Counted from the first letter of the stretch, positions 17,482 through 27,559 are shown. The stretch is DNA of 48,640 bases from Elusimicrobia bacterium LH_S2 (GCA_023660015.1 JAGXOG010000005.1:1-48640); one strand, 5' to 3'. The notes: generated by a model not told the origin, from the sequence alone. Numbers and translations are program-made.

Positions 17482-17490
17482 TACTGTAAT

Positions 17491-17910
17491 ATGGATATAA
17501 GAAAAGAAAATAATATTCTCGCCGTGCGGTTATACTCGGGGGAAGATGTAATTGAGTCATTAAAAGAGGCATTCAAAGCTGCATCGAGCCCTGCGGGAGT
17601 TATGATAAGCGCTGCGGGTATGATGGAAGATGTTAAACTTGGTTATTTTATGGGGCGCGGCCACTATAAAGAGAATTTAATAAATATGCCTCATGAGGTG
17701 GTCTCTTGCACCGGCAATTTTATAAAATCAGGCGTTGAAGTTGAAATACACCTTCATGTCTCTCTTGCCGACGATGCCGGCAAAGTTTCCGGCGGACATC
17801 TGCAGAAAGCGGTTGTTCACGGCACAGGAGAATATTTTATTTTACTGACCGGTATGGATATTAAACGCGAATTTGAAAAAGAGTCAGGATTAAAAGGATT
17901 AAAACTATGA
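17491..17910 (+). CDS. PPC/DUF296-domain protein
   Basis: LAVRLYSGEDVIESLKEAFKAA..GAGMMEDVKLGYF-type start and EIHLHVSLADDAGKVSGGHL metal-binding His motif. Confidence 0.85.
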   Translation: MDIRKENNILAVRLYSGEDVIESLKEAFKAASSPAGVMISAAGMMEDVKLGYFMGRGHYKENLINMPHEVVSCTGNFIKSGVEVEIHLHVSLADDAGKVSGGHLQKAVVHGTGEYFILLTGMDIKREFEKESGLKGLKL

Positions 17911-18218
17911 AATATGCAGTTATAGAAACCGGTAGAAGCCAAGAAATAGTAGAAGAGGGCAAGACCGTAAGAATAGATGAACTTGACCTTGAAAAAGGGA
18001 AGGACTATCTATGGAAAAATGTTCTTTTAGTAAAGGACGGCGGCGATGTTAAAATAGGCACTCCCTATGTTAAGGATTCAAAAGTTAAAGGCAAAGTCAA
18101 GGGAATGGTAAAAGGGCCTAAGGTGATAAACTTTAAGAAAAAAAGAAGAAAAGGATATAAAAGAAAGGGCGGTCACCGTCAAAAATACACAAAGATATTA
18201 ATTGAGGAGATAAAATAG
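17907..18218 (+). CDS. rplU: 50S ribosomal protein L21
   Basis: [50 protein letters not shown]. Confidence 0.96.
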   Translation: MKYAVIETGRSQEIVEEGKTVRIDELDLEKGKDYLWKNVLLVKDGGDVKIGTPYVKDSKVKGKVKGMVKGPKVINFKKKRRKGYKRKGGHRQKYTKILIEEIK

Positions 18219-18220
18219 TT

Positions 18221-18484
18221 ATGGCACATAAAAAAGGAAAAGGTTCAACACAGAATTCTAAGGATAGTGCGGGTCGCCGGTTGGGAGTTAAAACTTTCGG
18301 CGGTGAATTTGTTAATGCAGGAAGCATCATTGTCAGGCAGAGAGGGACCAAGTTCCATCCCGGATTTAATGTCGGCTGCGGGAAGGATTTTACTTTATTT
18401 GCCAAGAAAACCGGAACGGTTGAATTTACCCGAAAAGGAAGAAGAAAGAAAATAATTAACGTAATAGAACAGCAGACCGTATAA
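18221..18484 (+). CDS. rpmA: 50S ribosomal protein L27
   Basis: [48 protein letters not shown]. Confidence 0.97.
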   Translation: MAHKKGKGSTQNSKDSAGRRLGVKTFGGEFVNAGSIIVRQRGTKFHPGFNVGCGKDFTLFAKKTGTVEFTRKGRRKKIINVIEQQTV

Positions 18485-18538
18485 GGCGTTCTACAGCAAT
18501 CATAGGATTGCCCGAGATGTTTACGGATTTTATAAAGG

Positions 18539-18576
18539 ATGAAGCGGTTTATACCGTTTCATTCTTTTGTTTTATT
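18539..18576 (+). terminator. Rho-independent terminator after rpmA
   Basis: ATGAAGCGGT-TTAT-ACCGTTTCAT stem followed by TCTTTTGTTTTATTT. Confidence 0.7.
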
Positions 18577-18644
18577 TGAGGTTTTTATGATGCAAAGATT
18601 AATAGTTGATATGGACAATGTTATTATTAAGGTAATTTAATTAT

Positions 18645-19724
18645 TTGAGGATAGTTGTAAAATTAGGAACAAAACTTCTCACTGAAAAAAGCGGTCTCCT
18701 AAATTTGAAGAGTATGGGAAGAATTATCGGGGAGCTCGGTCAGCTTATGGATGCCGGTCACGAGATCATTATCGTCTCTTCAGGTGCCATCGGAGCCGGC
18801 TGCGGCGTGCTACAGATAAGTCCGGATAAGCTCTACCTGCGCCAGAAACAGGCTGTAGCCAGTATAGGTCAGACGGAACTTATGAAAGTATTTAAAGAGT
18901 TTTTTAAAAAACAGAACCGGATTATAGGTCAGATCCTGATTACTTCATCTGATTTAAGTTCCCGCCGGAGTTATCTTAATATCCGAAATACCATCTTTAC
19001 CCTGCTGGATATGGGGGTAGTGCCGGTAATAAATGAAAACGACACGGTAGCGGTAGAAGAATTAAAATTTAAGGATAATGACAAGATAGCAGGGATAGTA
19101 ACTGCCAAGGTGGATGCCGACAAATTGGTCATACTTACCGATGTGAAAGGGCTATATGATGATAAGGACTGCCTGGTTAAAGAGGTGAAAAAAGTTGACC
19201 AAAAGATATATGATTATGCCTCAGGCAAGGGTTCTGAACTGAGCATGGGGGGGATGAAGACAAAGCTACAGACCGCCAAAAAATTAATTAAGTTATGCGG
19301 GGCAAATATGTATATTGCTGACGGGACAAAAGAAGGAAATTTAAAAAGTATAGCCGAAGGGAAAAATCCGGGAACAGAATTTATCGCTGGTGATAAAATT
19401 ATATCTCAGAAGAAAAGATGGATTGCATACGGTTCCGAGCCCAGAGGGAAAGTTTTTTTAGACAGGGGGGCAGTAGATGCCTTGACAGAAAAAAACAGAA
19501 GCCTTCTTCCCGTAGGGGTGCAAAAAGCCGAGGGTTCTTTTTCCCATGGAGATTTAATAAGCTGTGTTAATCAGTCGGGCACTGAAATTGCCCGGGGGCT
19601 TTCAAATTATTCTTCAAGGGAAGTAGGTAAGATTGCAGGGTTGAGAAGTTATAGAATAAAAGAAAAACTTGGTTATATGGATTACGAGGAAGTTATTCAT
19701 CGGGACAACCTGGTGGTCATTTAA
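18645..19724 (+). CDS. proB: Glutamate 5-kinase with C-terminal PUA domain
   Basis: MRIVVKLGTKLL..IIVSSGAIGAG..NENDTVAVEELKFKDNDKIAG; PUA RGKVFLDRGAVDAL. TTG start. Confidence 0.94.
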   Translation: MRIVVKLGTKLLTEKSGLLNLKSMGRIIGELGQLMDAGHEIIIVSSGAIGAGCGVLQISPDKLYLRQKQAVASIGQTELMKVFKEFFKKQNRIIGQILITSSDLSSRRSYLNIRNTIFTLLDMGVVPVINENDTVAVEELKFKDNDKIAGIVTAKVDADKLVILTDVKGLYDDKDCLVKEVKKVDQKIYDYASGKGSELSMGGMKTKLQTAKKLIKLCGANMYIADGTKEGNLKSIAEGKNPGTEFIAGDKIISQKKRWIAYGSEPRGKVFLDRGAVDALTEKNRSLLPVGVQKAEGSFSHGDLISCVNQSGTEIARGLSNYSSREVGKIAGLRSYRIKEKLGYMDYEEVIHRDNLVVI

Positions 19725-19752
19725 AATATGTAAGAACTATGAGGAGTATATA

Positions 19753-21021
19753 ATGACAGAGCATAAAAAAGAGTTACAAAAACAGGTTTTTGATATTGCT
19801 AAAAATGCGGTCAATGCCTCCCGCCTTATGTCAGGCATTGAGAGCGCACATAAGCGGGAAACCTTAATAAAAATTGCGGATAGATTAGATAAAAAATCCG
19901 ATGATATAAAATTTAAGAACGAAATAGATATGGAGGCCGCCCGCGAAGACAGCTTGCCAGACGCTATGATAGATCGGCTTATTCTTGACGAGGCCAGAAT
20001 AAAATCAATGACAGACGGTATAAGGGAAGTAGCTTCACTTGATGACCCTGTGGGGCAAATAATAGAAACCAGGGACCGTCCTAACGGAATTAAAATCGAA
20101 AAAGTGAGGGTCCCTCTGGGAGTAATCGGTATAATATATGAATCCCGCCCCAATGTTACCGCAGATGCGGCCTCACTTTGCCTTATGTCATCAAATGTTG
20201 TTATACTGCGAGGTGGTTCGGAGGCTTTAAATTCAAATCTGGCCATAGGGCATCTTGTAAGAGATGCGCTCGCCGAGTCCGATATTCCGGTTAACGCAGT
20301 GCAAATTATTGATAATACCGACCGGGAAATTATAGGGTATCTTACCACTCTTGCCGGGATGGTTGATGTAATTATTCCCCGTGGAAGCCAGGAGATGATT
20401 AATTCAGTTTCGCGGGGCAGTGCCGTCCCGGTTATTGGGCATGGAGAAGGGTTGTGCCATACCTATATCAGCACTACAGCTGACAAGAAAAAAGCCATAC
20501 AGATAAGCCTTAACGCCAAGGTCCAAAGGCCCGGGGTCTGCAATGCTATGGAAACTTTGCTCGTTCACCGGGAAGCGGCAGAAAAGATATTGCCGGAGTT
20601 ATGTGAGAAAATGGCGGAAGCAGGAGTAGAGATGAGAGGGGACAAAAAGGTCCGCCGATTATATGATATGACTGATGCAACTAAAAAAGATTGGAGTACG
20701 GAGTACCTTGCCCTTATATTGTCAATAAAGATAGTGGAATCAACCGAGGAGGCCATCAACCACATAGAGCGTTACGGTTCAAAACATTCAGACGCTATAA
20801 TAACCGAAGATAAAGCTGATGCCGAAAAATTTCTCAATGAGGTGGATTCTGCCTCTGTCTATGTGAATGCTTCTACGAGGTTTACCGACGGCAATCAGAT
20901 GGGGCTGGGCGCAGAGATAGGTATTTCAAATCAGAAACTGCATGCCAGGGGCCCGATGGGATTAAAGGAACTTACTTCATATAAGTATAAGTTAAGAGGT
21001 TCCGGCCAGATTCGCAGGTGA
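19753..21021 (+). CDS. proA: Gamma-glutamyl phosphate reductase
   Basis: VPLGVIGIIYESRPNVTADAASLCLMSSNVVILRGG; ATG 19753 within the longer ORF. Confidence 0.95.
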   Translation: MTEHKKELQKQVFDIAKNAVNASRLMSGIESAHKRETLIKIADRLDKKSDDIKFKNEIDMEAAREDSLPDAMIDRLILDEARIKSMTDGIREVASLDDPVGQIIETRDRPNGIKIEKVRVPLGVIGIIYESRPNVTADAASLCLMSSNVVILRGGSEALNSNLAIGHLVRDALAESDIPVNAVQIIDNTDREIIGYLTTLAGMVDVIIPRGSQEMINSVSRGSAVPVIGHGEGLCHTYISTTADKKKAIQISLNAKVQRPGVCNAMETLLVHREAAEKILPELCEKMAEAGVEMRGDKKVRRLYDMTDATKKDWSTEYLALILSIKIVESTEEAINHIERYGSKHSDAIITEDKADAEKFLNEVDSASVYVNASTRFTDGNQMGLGAEIGISNQKLHARGPMGLKELTSYKYKLRGSGQIRR

Positions 21022-21590
21022 GCTATATTATTTACGGGGGGCTTTTTGATCCTGTCCACCTGGGCCATATAGTTATTGCCCGGGAAGCCTACAGGAAGAT
21101 TAATCCCAAAAAAATTATATGGATACCTTCTGCCGCACCGCCTCACAGAAAAGTTGATGGTATACCAGCCCGGCAAAGAAAAAAAATGTTAGAACATCTC
21201 TTTAGAGATATCGGAGAATACGAGGTTTCTTCCGTTGAACTGGATAAAGAACATTCCGGTTATACATCAGAGACAATTAAGATATTTAGTCGCAGATACC
21301 CGCAAGAGAAAATATACCTTCTTATAGGAATTGATGAAGCAATAAATTTTAAAAAATGGAAAAACTGGGAATATATATTAAAAAAGGTTTCCTTGATTAT
21401 CGGAAAAAGGGATAATATTAACGGCAGTATACCGGATGAAGTAAAGTCCGGCGCAGTTATACTTGATAATCCGCTAGTAGATATTTCATCGAGCTGGTTA
21501 AGGGAAAGGTTAAAAGAGGGTAAATCTGTAGAGAAATATTTGCCGGATAATTTAGATGAGTATATAAAAGAAAGAGGACTTTACATCTGA
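21018..21590 (+). CDS. nadD: Nicotinate-nucleotide adenylyltransferase
   Basis: IIYGGLFDPVHLGHIVIAREAY..WIPSAAPPHR..ISSSWLRERL; GTG start overlapping the proA stop. Confidence 0.93.
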   Translation: MSYIIYGGLFDPVHLGHIVIAREAYRKINPKKIIWIPSAAPPHRKVDGIPARQRKKMLEHLFRDIGEYEVSSVELDKEHSGYTSETIKIFSRRYPQEKIYLLIGIDEAINFKKWKNWEYILKKVSLIIGKRDNINGSIPDEVKSGAVILDNPLVDISSSWLRERLKEGKSVEKYLPDNLDEYIKERGLYI

Positions 21591-21594
21591 AACC

Positions 21595-22815
21595 ATGAAA
21601 AAAGAATCCCGGTTTCCAAAGATTATTATATTGGCGGCGGCAGTAGGGGCTCTCTTTATTATAGTCACGGCCTTTAGCACTGTTAAAAGAGATATGCTCT
21701 TAAAGAAACGAGTAAATATCATGATTCTGGGAATAAGCGCCACCGACTATGTAAATCACGCTGAAGTTATTAAAGTAGTAAGTTTTGAGCCAGGTACCGG
21801 TTTTATTGATGTGGTATCCATACCCCGGGACACAAAGATACCGGTGCCTCATTCTGTAACCTGGAAAAAAATAGAGAAAGCCAATGAGATATACGCCCGC
21901 TACAAGCAAGATATAAAAGACGCCGACAAAGTTTTTGAGAAATTCAGTGCCAAACTGGAAAGATTTATGGATAAGAGGCTCGATATAGATTATTATATTC
22001 AGATAGACTACAAATCTTTTACCGAAATTGTAGATAGCTTAGGCGGTCTTAAAATAGAAGTCATGCGGCCTCTTGACTACGATGATAACGCCCAGCAGCT
22101 TCATATACATATATCATCAGGGATTAATCATTTTGACGGTGAAGAAGCGCTTAAATATGTCAAGTACAGAAATAAGATAACGGGGGATATAGGGCGGCTT
22201 GCCCGCCAGCATAAGTTTATTGAAAAGATTATTGAAAAAATAAATTCTCCGTCTATAATAGTAAGAATGCCGAAAATTATTAAAGCAATATTCAGGACTC
22301 TGTCCACAAATCTTATCGTCCCGGATATTATGACTTTTATAGATGTCGCCCGGAGCATTGAAATGAAAAATATAAGGATGCAGCAGCTCCCCGGCGAATC
22401 GGAAATAAGATGGGGTAAAAGTTATTGGAATGTTGACAGGGAGGGTATGTCTGATCTGCTGGATGTGGTAAATAACTCGAGGTATATTAATATGCCGGAG
22501 GCAAATATTGACCGGGAGTCAAGCCTAACCCGGCCTGTCGTAGCCGAGGTCTGGAACGCTTCGGGCAAGAAGGGGTATGCGAGACAGATGACGGATTATC
22601 TAAGAAAACGAAATGTGGATGTAGTTCGGTTTGGTAATTACGGGGTTTATAAACGCTACACCCAGATTATTTCCCGTAAAGGTGAGCTTAAGCCCGCCCG
22701 GGAAGTGGCAAAAATCATCGGATGCAGGAATATTAAAACTGAACTGGATTCAAGTAGAATGGTTGATATAAATGTTGTTATAGGGAAGGATTTTAAACCT
22801 TTATGGACAGAGTAA
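21595..22815 (+). CDS. LytR-CpsA-Psr family protein with LytR_C domain
   Basis: VNIMILGISATDYVNHAEVIKVVSFEPGTGFIDVVSIPRDTKI..YRNKITGDIGRLARQHKFI; C-terminal VWNASGKKGYARQMTDYLRKR. Confidence 0.9.
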   Translation: MKKESRFPKIIILAAAVGALFIIVTAFSTVKRDMLLKKRVNIMILGISATDYVNHAEVIKVVSFEPGTGFIDVVSIPRDTKIPVPHSVTWKKIEKANEIYARYKQDIKDADKVFEKFSAKLERFMDKRLDIDYYIQIDYKSFTEIVDSLGGLKIEVMRPLDYDDNAQQLHIHISSGINHFDGEEALKYVKYRNKITGDIGRLARQHKFIEKIIEKINSPSIIVRMPKIIKAIFRTLSTNLIVPDIMTFIDVARSIEMKNIRMQQLPGESEIRWGKSYWNVDREGMSDLLDVVNNSRYINMPEANIDRESSLTRPVVAEVWNASGKKGYARQMTDYLRKRNVDVVRFGNYGVYKRYTQIISRKGELKPAREVAKIIGCRNIKTELDSSRMVDINVVIGKDFKPLWTE

Positions 22816-23150
22816 GAGACCGGCAGTTAACTGAAAATATTATAACTGTTCTTAGAGATAAGAAAGGTTACGATATTATAGCTTATAATGTCAGAGAGCT
22901 TACAACGTTTACAAACTATATTTTAATAGTTTCTTTTAATTCACAAGCGCAGTTAGATTCTGTAGCCAGAGAAATAAAAGGGGGTATAAAAAGCAATCCC
23001 TATCATATAGAGGGCGACGGTGAATCAGGATGGATATTGATTGATTTCGGCGAGGTTATAGTAAATATTTTTCTGGAAGATGTGAGGAAATTTTATGGGT
23101 TGGAAAGATTATGGGGGAAAGCCAAAAAGATAGAAGTAAAAAATGTATGA
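22803..23150 (+). CDS. rsfS: Ribosome silencing factor
   Basis: DIIAYNVRELTTFTNYILIVSFNSQAQLDSVA..EGDGESGWILIDFGEVIVNIFLEDVRKFYGLERLW. Confidence 0.94.
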   Translation: MDRVRDRQLTENIITVLRDKKGYDIIAYNVRELTTFTNYILIVSFNSQAQLDSVAREIKGGIKSNPYHIEGDGESGWILIDFGEVIVNIFLEDVRKFYGLERLWGKAKKIEVKNV

Positions 23151-24675
23151 AATAAAGGTAAGAGACCGGTTGATGGAACTTGCCGGCAATAAAGACGTGA
23201 GACTGGATACTCCTCCGGATAATATACCCGGGGATTTATCGACCAATGCCGCTATGGTATATGGATTAAAGCCGCAAGAGTTAGTTGCCGAAATAGAGAA
23301 AATGGACTCTATTGAATCGGCCGCGGTAGTGGGTCCCGGATTTATAAATATCTTCCTGACCGATGAAACAAAAAACCGGGAAATTGGAGAGATAGTAAAA
23401 GCTCCCGGGGATTACGCAAAAGGAATCGCTGGGGGGGATATACTATTTGAGATGGTCAGCTCAAACCCGACCGGCCCGCTTCATATAGGCCACGGTCGGG
23501 GCGCCGCTATAGGGGACGCCCTGGCTAGAATGTACGAATGGCTCGGCTATAAAGTACGTCGGGAGTATTATGTAAACGATAGAGGCCGCCAGATGGATTT
23601 GTTGGGGGAGAGTATCTTTAATATTATAAACGGAAAGGCAGCACCCGAGCAGGGATATAAAGGGGATTACATTAAAGATATAGCTGCCGGTTTCGACCCG
23701 GCTTTAAATGCCGAAGAATGCGCTCATAAAGCTTCGGAGATTATACTGGATACCCATTTTAAAGTCCTTAAAGAATTTAGGGTGGAATATGACAGTAAAT
23801 TTTATGAGACAGACTTGATAAGAGCCGGTAAGGTAGAGGAGACGATAGATTTTCTCAAGAAAAAGGGCCTTACCTACAAAAAAGATGGAGCCCTCTGGCT
23901 TAAAACCACCACCTACGGTGACGACAGGGACCGGGTATTGGTTAAAAAAAACGGTGAGTTTACTTATTTTGCTTCCGACTGCGCTTACCACAAAGATAAA
24001 GCCCAAAGACATAAAGAGGTAATAAATATATGGGGCGCTGACCATCACGGTTACCTAGACCGGTTGGAGGCTTTCTGGGAAGCCGCGGGATTTAAAGAGA
24101 ATAAAAGGTTAAATGATGTACTCTACCAGCTGGTTAACCTTAAGCGGGCCGGCGAGTTGATTTCGATGTCTACACGGGAAGGTGAATTTGTAACTCTCAA
24201 GGAGGTAATAGACGAGGTGGGGACGGATGCAGCAAGGTTTTTTCTGCTTATGAGAAATTCCGATACTCCGCTTGATTTTGACGTTGAACTTGCTAAAGAA
24301 GAAAACAAAAGAAACCCGGTATATTACGTTCAGTATTCACATGCCAGGATTTCTTCCGTATTTAAAAAAGCAGGAGTTAAGCCCGGGGAGGTTGATCCGT
24401 CTGCGGCCCGACAACTGGGAAAAGAAGAAGACCGCCTGATTAAAATGGTGGCGCATTTTCCTTATATTTTAAGTAAATGCGTCCAGTTAAACGCCCCCCA
24501 TCTTTTAACTGAATACCTTCGTGATACGGCTACGGCGTTTCATAAATATTACGATACAGTAAAGATAGTGGGAAGCCGCAAAGAAAGAGCCCGCCTTGCA
24601 TTGATAATGGCTGTAAAATCAGTAATTAAGAACGGCCTGGAGCTTGTAGGGGTCAGCGCCCCTGACAGGATGTAG
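23143..24675 (+). CDS. argS: Arginyl-tRNA synthetase
   Basis: VSSNPTGPLHIGHGRGAAIGDALARM, YVNDRGRQ, GADHHGY, C-terminal DALR domain. Confidence 0.95.
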   Translation: MYEIKVRDRLMELAGNKDVRLDTPPDNIPGDLSTNAAMVYGLKPQELVAEIEKMDSIESAAVVGPGFINIFLTDETKNREIGEIVKAPGDYAKGIAGGDILFEMVSSNPTGPLHIGHGRGAAIGDALARMYEWLGYKVRREYYVNDRGRQMDLLGESIFNIINGKAAPEQGYKGDYIKDIAAGFDPALNAEECAHKASEIILDTHFKVLKEFRVEYDSKFYETDLIRAGKVEETIDFLKKKGLTYKKDGALWLKTTTYGDDRDRVLVKKNGEFTYFASDCAYHKDKAQRHKEVINIWGADHHGYLDRLEAFWEAAGFKENKRLNDVLYQLVNLKRAGELISMSTREGEFVTLKEVIDEVGTDAARFFLLMRNSDTPLDFDVELAKEENKRNPVYYVQYSHARISSVFKKAGVKPGEVDPSAARQLGKEEDRLIKMVAHFPYILSKCVQLNAPHLLTEYLRDTATAFHKYYDTVKIVGSRKERARLALIMAVKSVIKNGLELVGVSAPDRM

Positions 24676-24676
24676 T

Positions 24677-25327
24677 ATGAAGATAAGGTGGTACGGCCAG
24701 GCAAACATTCTTATTGAGTCAGTGCAAGGGATTAATATCCAGTGCGACCCTTATGACGATACCCTGGGGTATAGAATCCCGGATTTTAAACCGGATATTG
24801 TAACGGTCTCCCATAATCATTTCGATCATAACGCCGTTGAATTCATCGGGGGAACGCCGGAAACCGTAAGAGAGCAGGGAGATTTCGACATCAAAGGAGT
24901 AGATATAAAAGGCGTCGGGGTTTATCATGATAAAGTAAGAGGCAAAAAGCGGGGCAAAAACATAGTTTTTAAAATACACATAGACAATATGGATTTTATA
25001 CATATGGGAGACATAGGCCATACCTTAAGTGAGGAGACCGCCCGCCGTCTAAAGCCGTGCGATATAGTCGCGGTTCCGGTGGGAAGCCGTTATACGGTAG
25101 AAGGAAAAGATGCGGCAGATATAGTCCGGAGCCTTTCGCCGTCTGTTGTTATACCTATACATTATGATACCCCCTCAAACAGAATAGGACTTAATAGCGC
25201 AGATGAATTTTTGAAAGAGTTCATGGATGTAAGACGCTCACGGTACTGGCAGGGCAGCAGGAAGGACCTTAAAAAAGAAGTCGTAATTGAAGTATTAATG
25301 GCACTGGGGGAATTTAATCCTGAGTAG
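24677..25327 (+). CDS. Metallo-beta-lactamase-fold hydrolase (UPF0173-like)
   Basis: MKIRWYGQANILIES..IVTVSHNHFDHNAV..FIHMGDIGHTLSEE..VVIPIHYDT. Confidence 0.85.
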   Translation: MKIRWYGQANILIESVQGINIQCDPYDDTLGYRIPDFKPDIVTVSHNHFDHNAVEFIGGTPETVREQGDFDIKGVDIKGVGVYHDKVRGKKRGKNIVFKIHIDNMDFIHMGDIGHTLSEETARRLKPCDIVAVPVGSRYTVEGKDAADIVRSLSPSVVIPIHYDTPSNRIGLNSADEFLKEFMDVRRSRYWQGSRKDLKKEVVIEVLMALGEFNPE

Positions 25328-26228
25328 CAATAAATTTAATCCGGAGATAGATTTACAGAGTATAAATAAACAGCTTGCCGAATTAAAATCGGAGATAGAT
25401 CATCTGCGGCGCGAGCGGCATAAAATATTAGGCGAAGAAGAAGAAAGGATTAAGAAAATTATAAATATAGAAATCAAGAAGATTACTGAATACGTTGAAA
25501 ATTCATTAAAAGAACTCTCCGCCCAGAGTTCGCTTCAAATAAGCCGTCTCTATGACGAAGGTAAAAAAGTCGGACAGAAGATAGATAAAATTTCCGAAGA
25601 AAAAGTCGTAAAAAAGGCTACCAGTTCTATTGAGGATATGGGAAAACAGGCCCAGCGGCAATTGACCGGCAATGTAAAAGAGCAAATTGAGAAGGAAACC
25701 AGTCGTCTGAGAGTGGGTATTAAAGAAGCTGAGCAGAGAGCCATAAGGGACGAACTTACTCATGTGTTCAACAGGAGATATTTTATACCGGCCATAAAGA
25801 AAGAGATGAAAATAGCAAAGAGGTTAGAGGAAGATCTATCCCTAATTATTATGGATATTGATAATTTTAAAGGTATTAACGATACTTACGGTCATCCTGC
25901 CGGGGACAGCGTATTGGCCGAGGTGGCCGATATCCTTAGGGAACACAAAAGAGCAAAAGATACACTGGTCAGATACGGTGGGGAGGAGTTTGTGATAATA
26001 TTCCCGGCCATGGATAAAGCCGCCGCATATAAGGCAGCCGAGAGAATAAGGATAGCCGTAAATAAATATATCTTTTACTGGGAAGGAGAAAGTTTTAGTG
26101 TTTCACTTTCTATAGGAGGAGCGGCATTCCCCAAAGATGCGCAAAATTACAGCGATTTGCTTCAAAAAGCCGACAAAAAACTTCTTGAAGCCAAAGAAAC
26201 CGGGAAAAATAAGACAATCTTTGTTTGA
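25320..26228 (+). CDS. GGDEF-domain diguanylate cyclase with N-terminal coiled coil; CTG start suspected
   Basis: The frame is open upstream of ATG 25638 to a CTG at 25320 (LSSNKFNPEIDLQSINKQLAELKSEIDHLRRERHK..). GGEEF signature LVRYGGEEFVIIF. Confidence 0.85.
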   Translation: MSSNKFNPEIDLQSINKQLAELKSEIDHLRRERHKILGEEEERIKKIINIEIKKITEYVENSLKELSAQSSLQISRLYDEGKKVGQKIDKISEEKVVKKATSSIEDMGKQAQRQLTGNVKEQIEKETSRLRVGIKEAEQRAIRDELTHVFNRRYFIPAIKKEMKIAKRLEEDLSLIIMDIDNFKGINDTYGHPAGDSVLAEVADILREHKRAKDTLVRYGGEEFVIIFPAMDKAAAYKAAERIRIAVNKYIFYWEGESFSVSLSIGGAAFPKDAQNYSDLLQKADKKLLEAKETGKNKTIFV

Positions 26229-26350
26229 ATTTAAAGATAAATTATGGTATATTTCTAAATTACAGTTATTTTTAAGAATAATGAAATTAGTCAGTAAAAT
26301 TAAGAAGTGAGAAGTTTTAAAAAATATATTTGATGAATTAGGATATAAAA

Positions 26351-27559
26351 ATGGATAAGAAAGTTAAAGTTGAACCATCAAAAAAATTAACAGAACTGCC
26401 GCCGTATCTTTTCGGAGCAATAGATGTATTGAAAAAAGAAGCGCGGAGCAAGAAATTAGATGTAATAGACCTGGGTATGGGCAATCCCGATATTGAAACC
26501 TCGGCCCATGTTGTGGAAAGACTCTGCGATACGGTAAAAAACCATCCTAAAACCCACCGGTATCCCCAGGCAAAAGGTATGCCTAAATTCCGCCTTGCGG
26601 TAGCCGACTGGTATAAGAAAAAATTCAATGTTGATCTTAATCCGGAAAACGAAGTTCTTGCCCTTGTGGGGTCTAAGGAAGGGGTGGCGCATCTCTGTAT
26701 GGCTTATCTTGATCCCGGGGACACGGCCCTGGTAACCAATCCATGTTATCCGGTACACAGAAACGGTATAATCCTGGCCGGCGGTCAGCCATATGATATT
26801 CCTATTTCCGAAGATAATAATTATATACCGGATTTAAAAAAGATTCCTGCTGAAGTAGCTTCCAAGGCAAAATTAATGTTTATAAATTATCCCAATAATC
26901 CTACAACCGCGGTTTTAGAAGATACAAAATTTTTTGAAGAAGTCGTTGAATTTGCAAGTAAACACAATATTGTTGTCTGCCAGGATTTTGCTTATTCAGA
27001 GATTACGTATGACGGATATAAAGCGCCGTCATTCATGGAAGTAGAAGGGGCAAAAGATGTGGGGATGGAATTGCACTCATTTTCAAAAACGTACAATATG
27101 GCCGGATGGCGTGTCGGTTACTGTGTGGGGGGGAAAGATTTAATTAAACCGCTGGAAAAGATGAAATCATATCTTGATTACGGGGTTTTTACGGCCATAC
27201 AGCTTTCGGGAATTAAAGCCCTCAAAGGACCTCAGAAATGCGTCAGGGAGACAGTGAAAGAATACCGTCGCCGCCAGAAAAAGTTGGTAGACGGATTAAA
27301 TAAGATAGGTTGGAGCGCAAAATTGCCTAAAGCGACTATGTATCTGTGGATGCGGTTGCCTGAAAATTTCAGAGACATGAATTCGCTTGAATTTGCCGAA
27401 CTTCTTATAGAAAAGACAGGTATTGCGGTGGCTCCCGGCATAGGTTTTGGCGCTTACGGAGAAGGGTTTGTAAGGATTGCCGTGGTCACTCATTATCAGA
27501 GATTTCATGATGTTTTGCTGAGACTTAAAGAATTTTTAAAGGAGGGTCCTCCAAAATGA
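26351..27559 (+). CDS. Class I/II PLP aminotransferase (alanine/LL-DAP aminotransferase-like)
   Basis: VIDLGMGNPDIETSAHVVERL..FINYPNNPTTAVLE..SFSKTYNMAGWRVGY. Confidence 0.9.
   Translation: MDKKVKVEPSKKLTELPPYLFGAIDVLKKEARSKKLDVIDLGMGNPDIETSAHVVERLCDTVKNHPKTHRYPQAKGMPKFRLAVADWYKKKFNVDLNPENEVLALVGSKEGVAHLCMAYLDPGDTALVTNPCYPVHRNGIILAGGQPYDIPISEDNNYIPDLKKIPAEVASKAKLMFINYPNNPTTAVLEDTKFFEEVVEFASKHNIVVCQDFAYSEITYDGYKAPSFMEVEGAKDVGMELHSFSKTYNMAGWRVGYCVGGKDLIKPLEKMKSYLDYGVFTAIQLSGIKALKGPQKCVRETVKEYRRRQKKLVDGLNKIGWSAKLPKATMYLWMRLPENFRDMNSLEFAELLIEKTGIAVAPGIGFGAYGEGFVRIAVVTHYQRFHDVLLRLKEFLKEGPPK

Noticed and set aside
19737-20348. 203-aa minus-strand ORF
   Set aside because: Lies fully antisense to proA, low-complexity Ser/Ile-rich, no domain; proA is unambiguous.
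26229-26350. T-box or leader-peptide attenuator upstream of the amino-acid superoperon
   Set aside because: No specifier-type stem, T-box sequence, codon-run leader peptide or terminator seen in the 120-nt gap.
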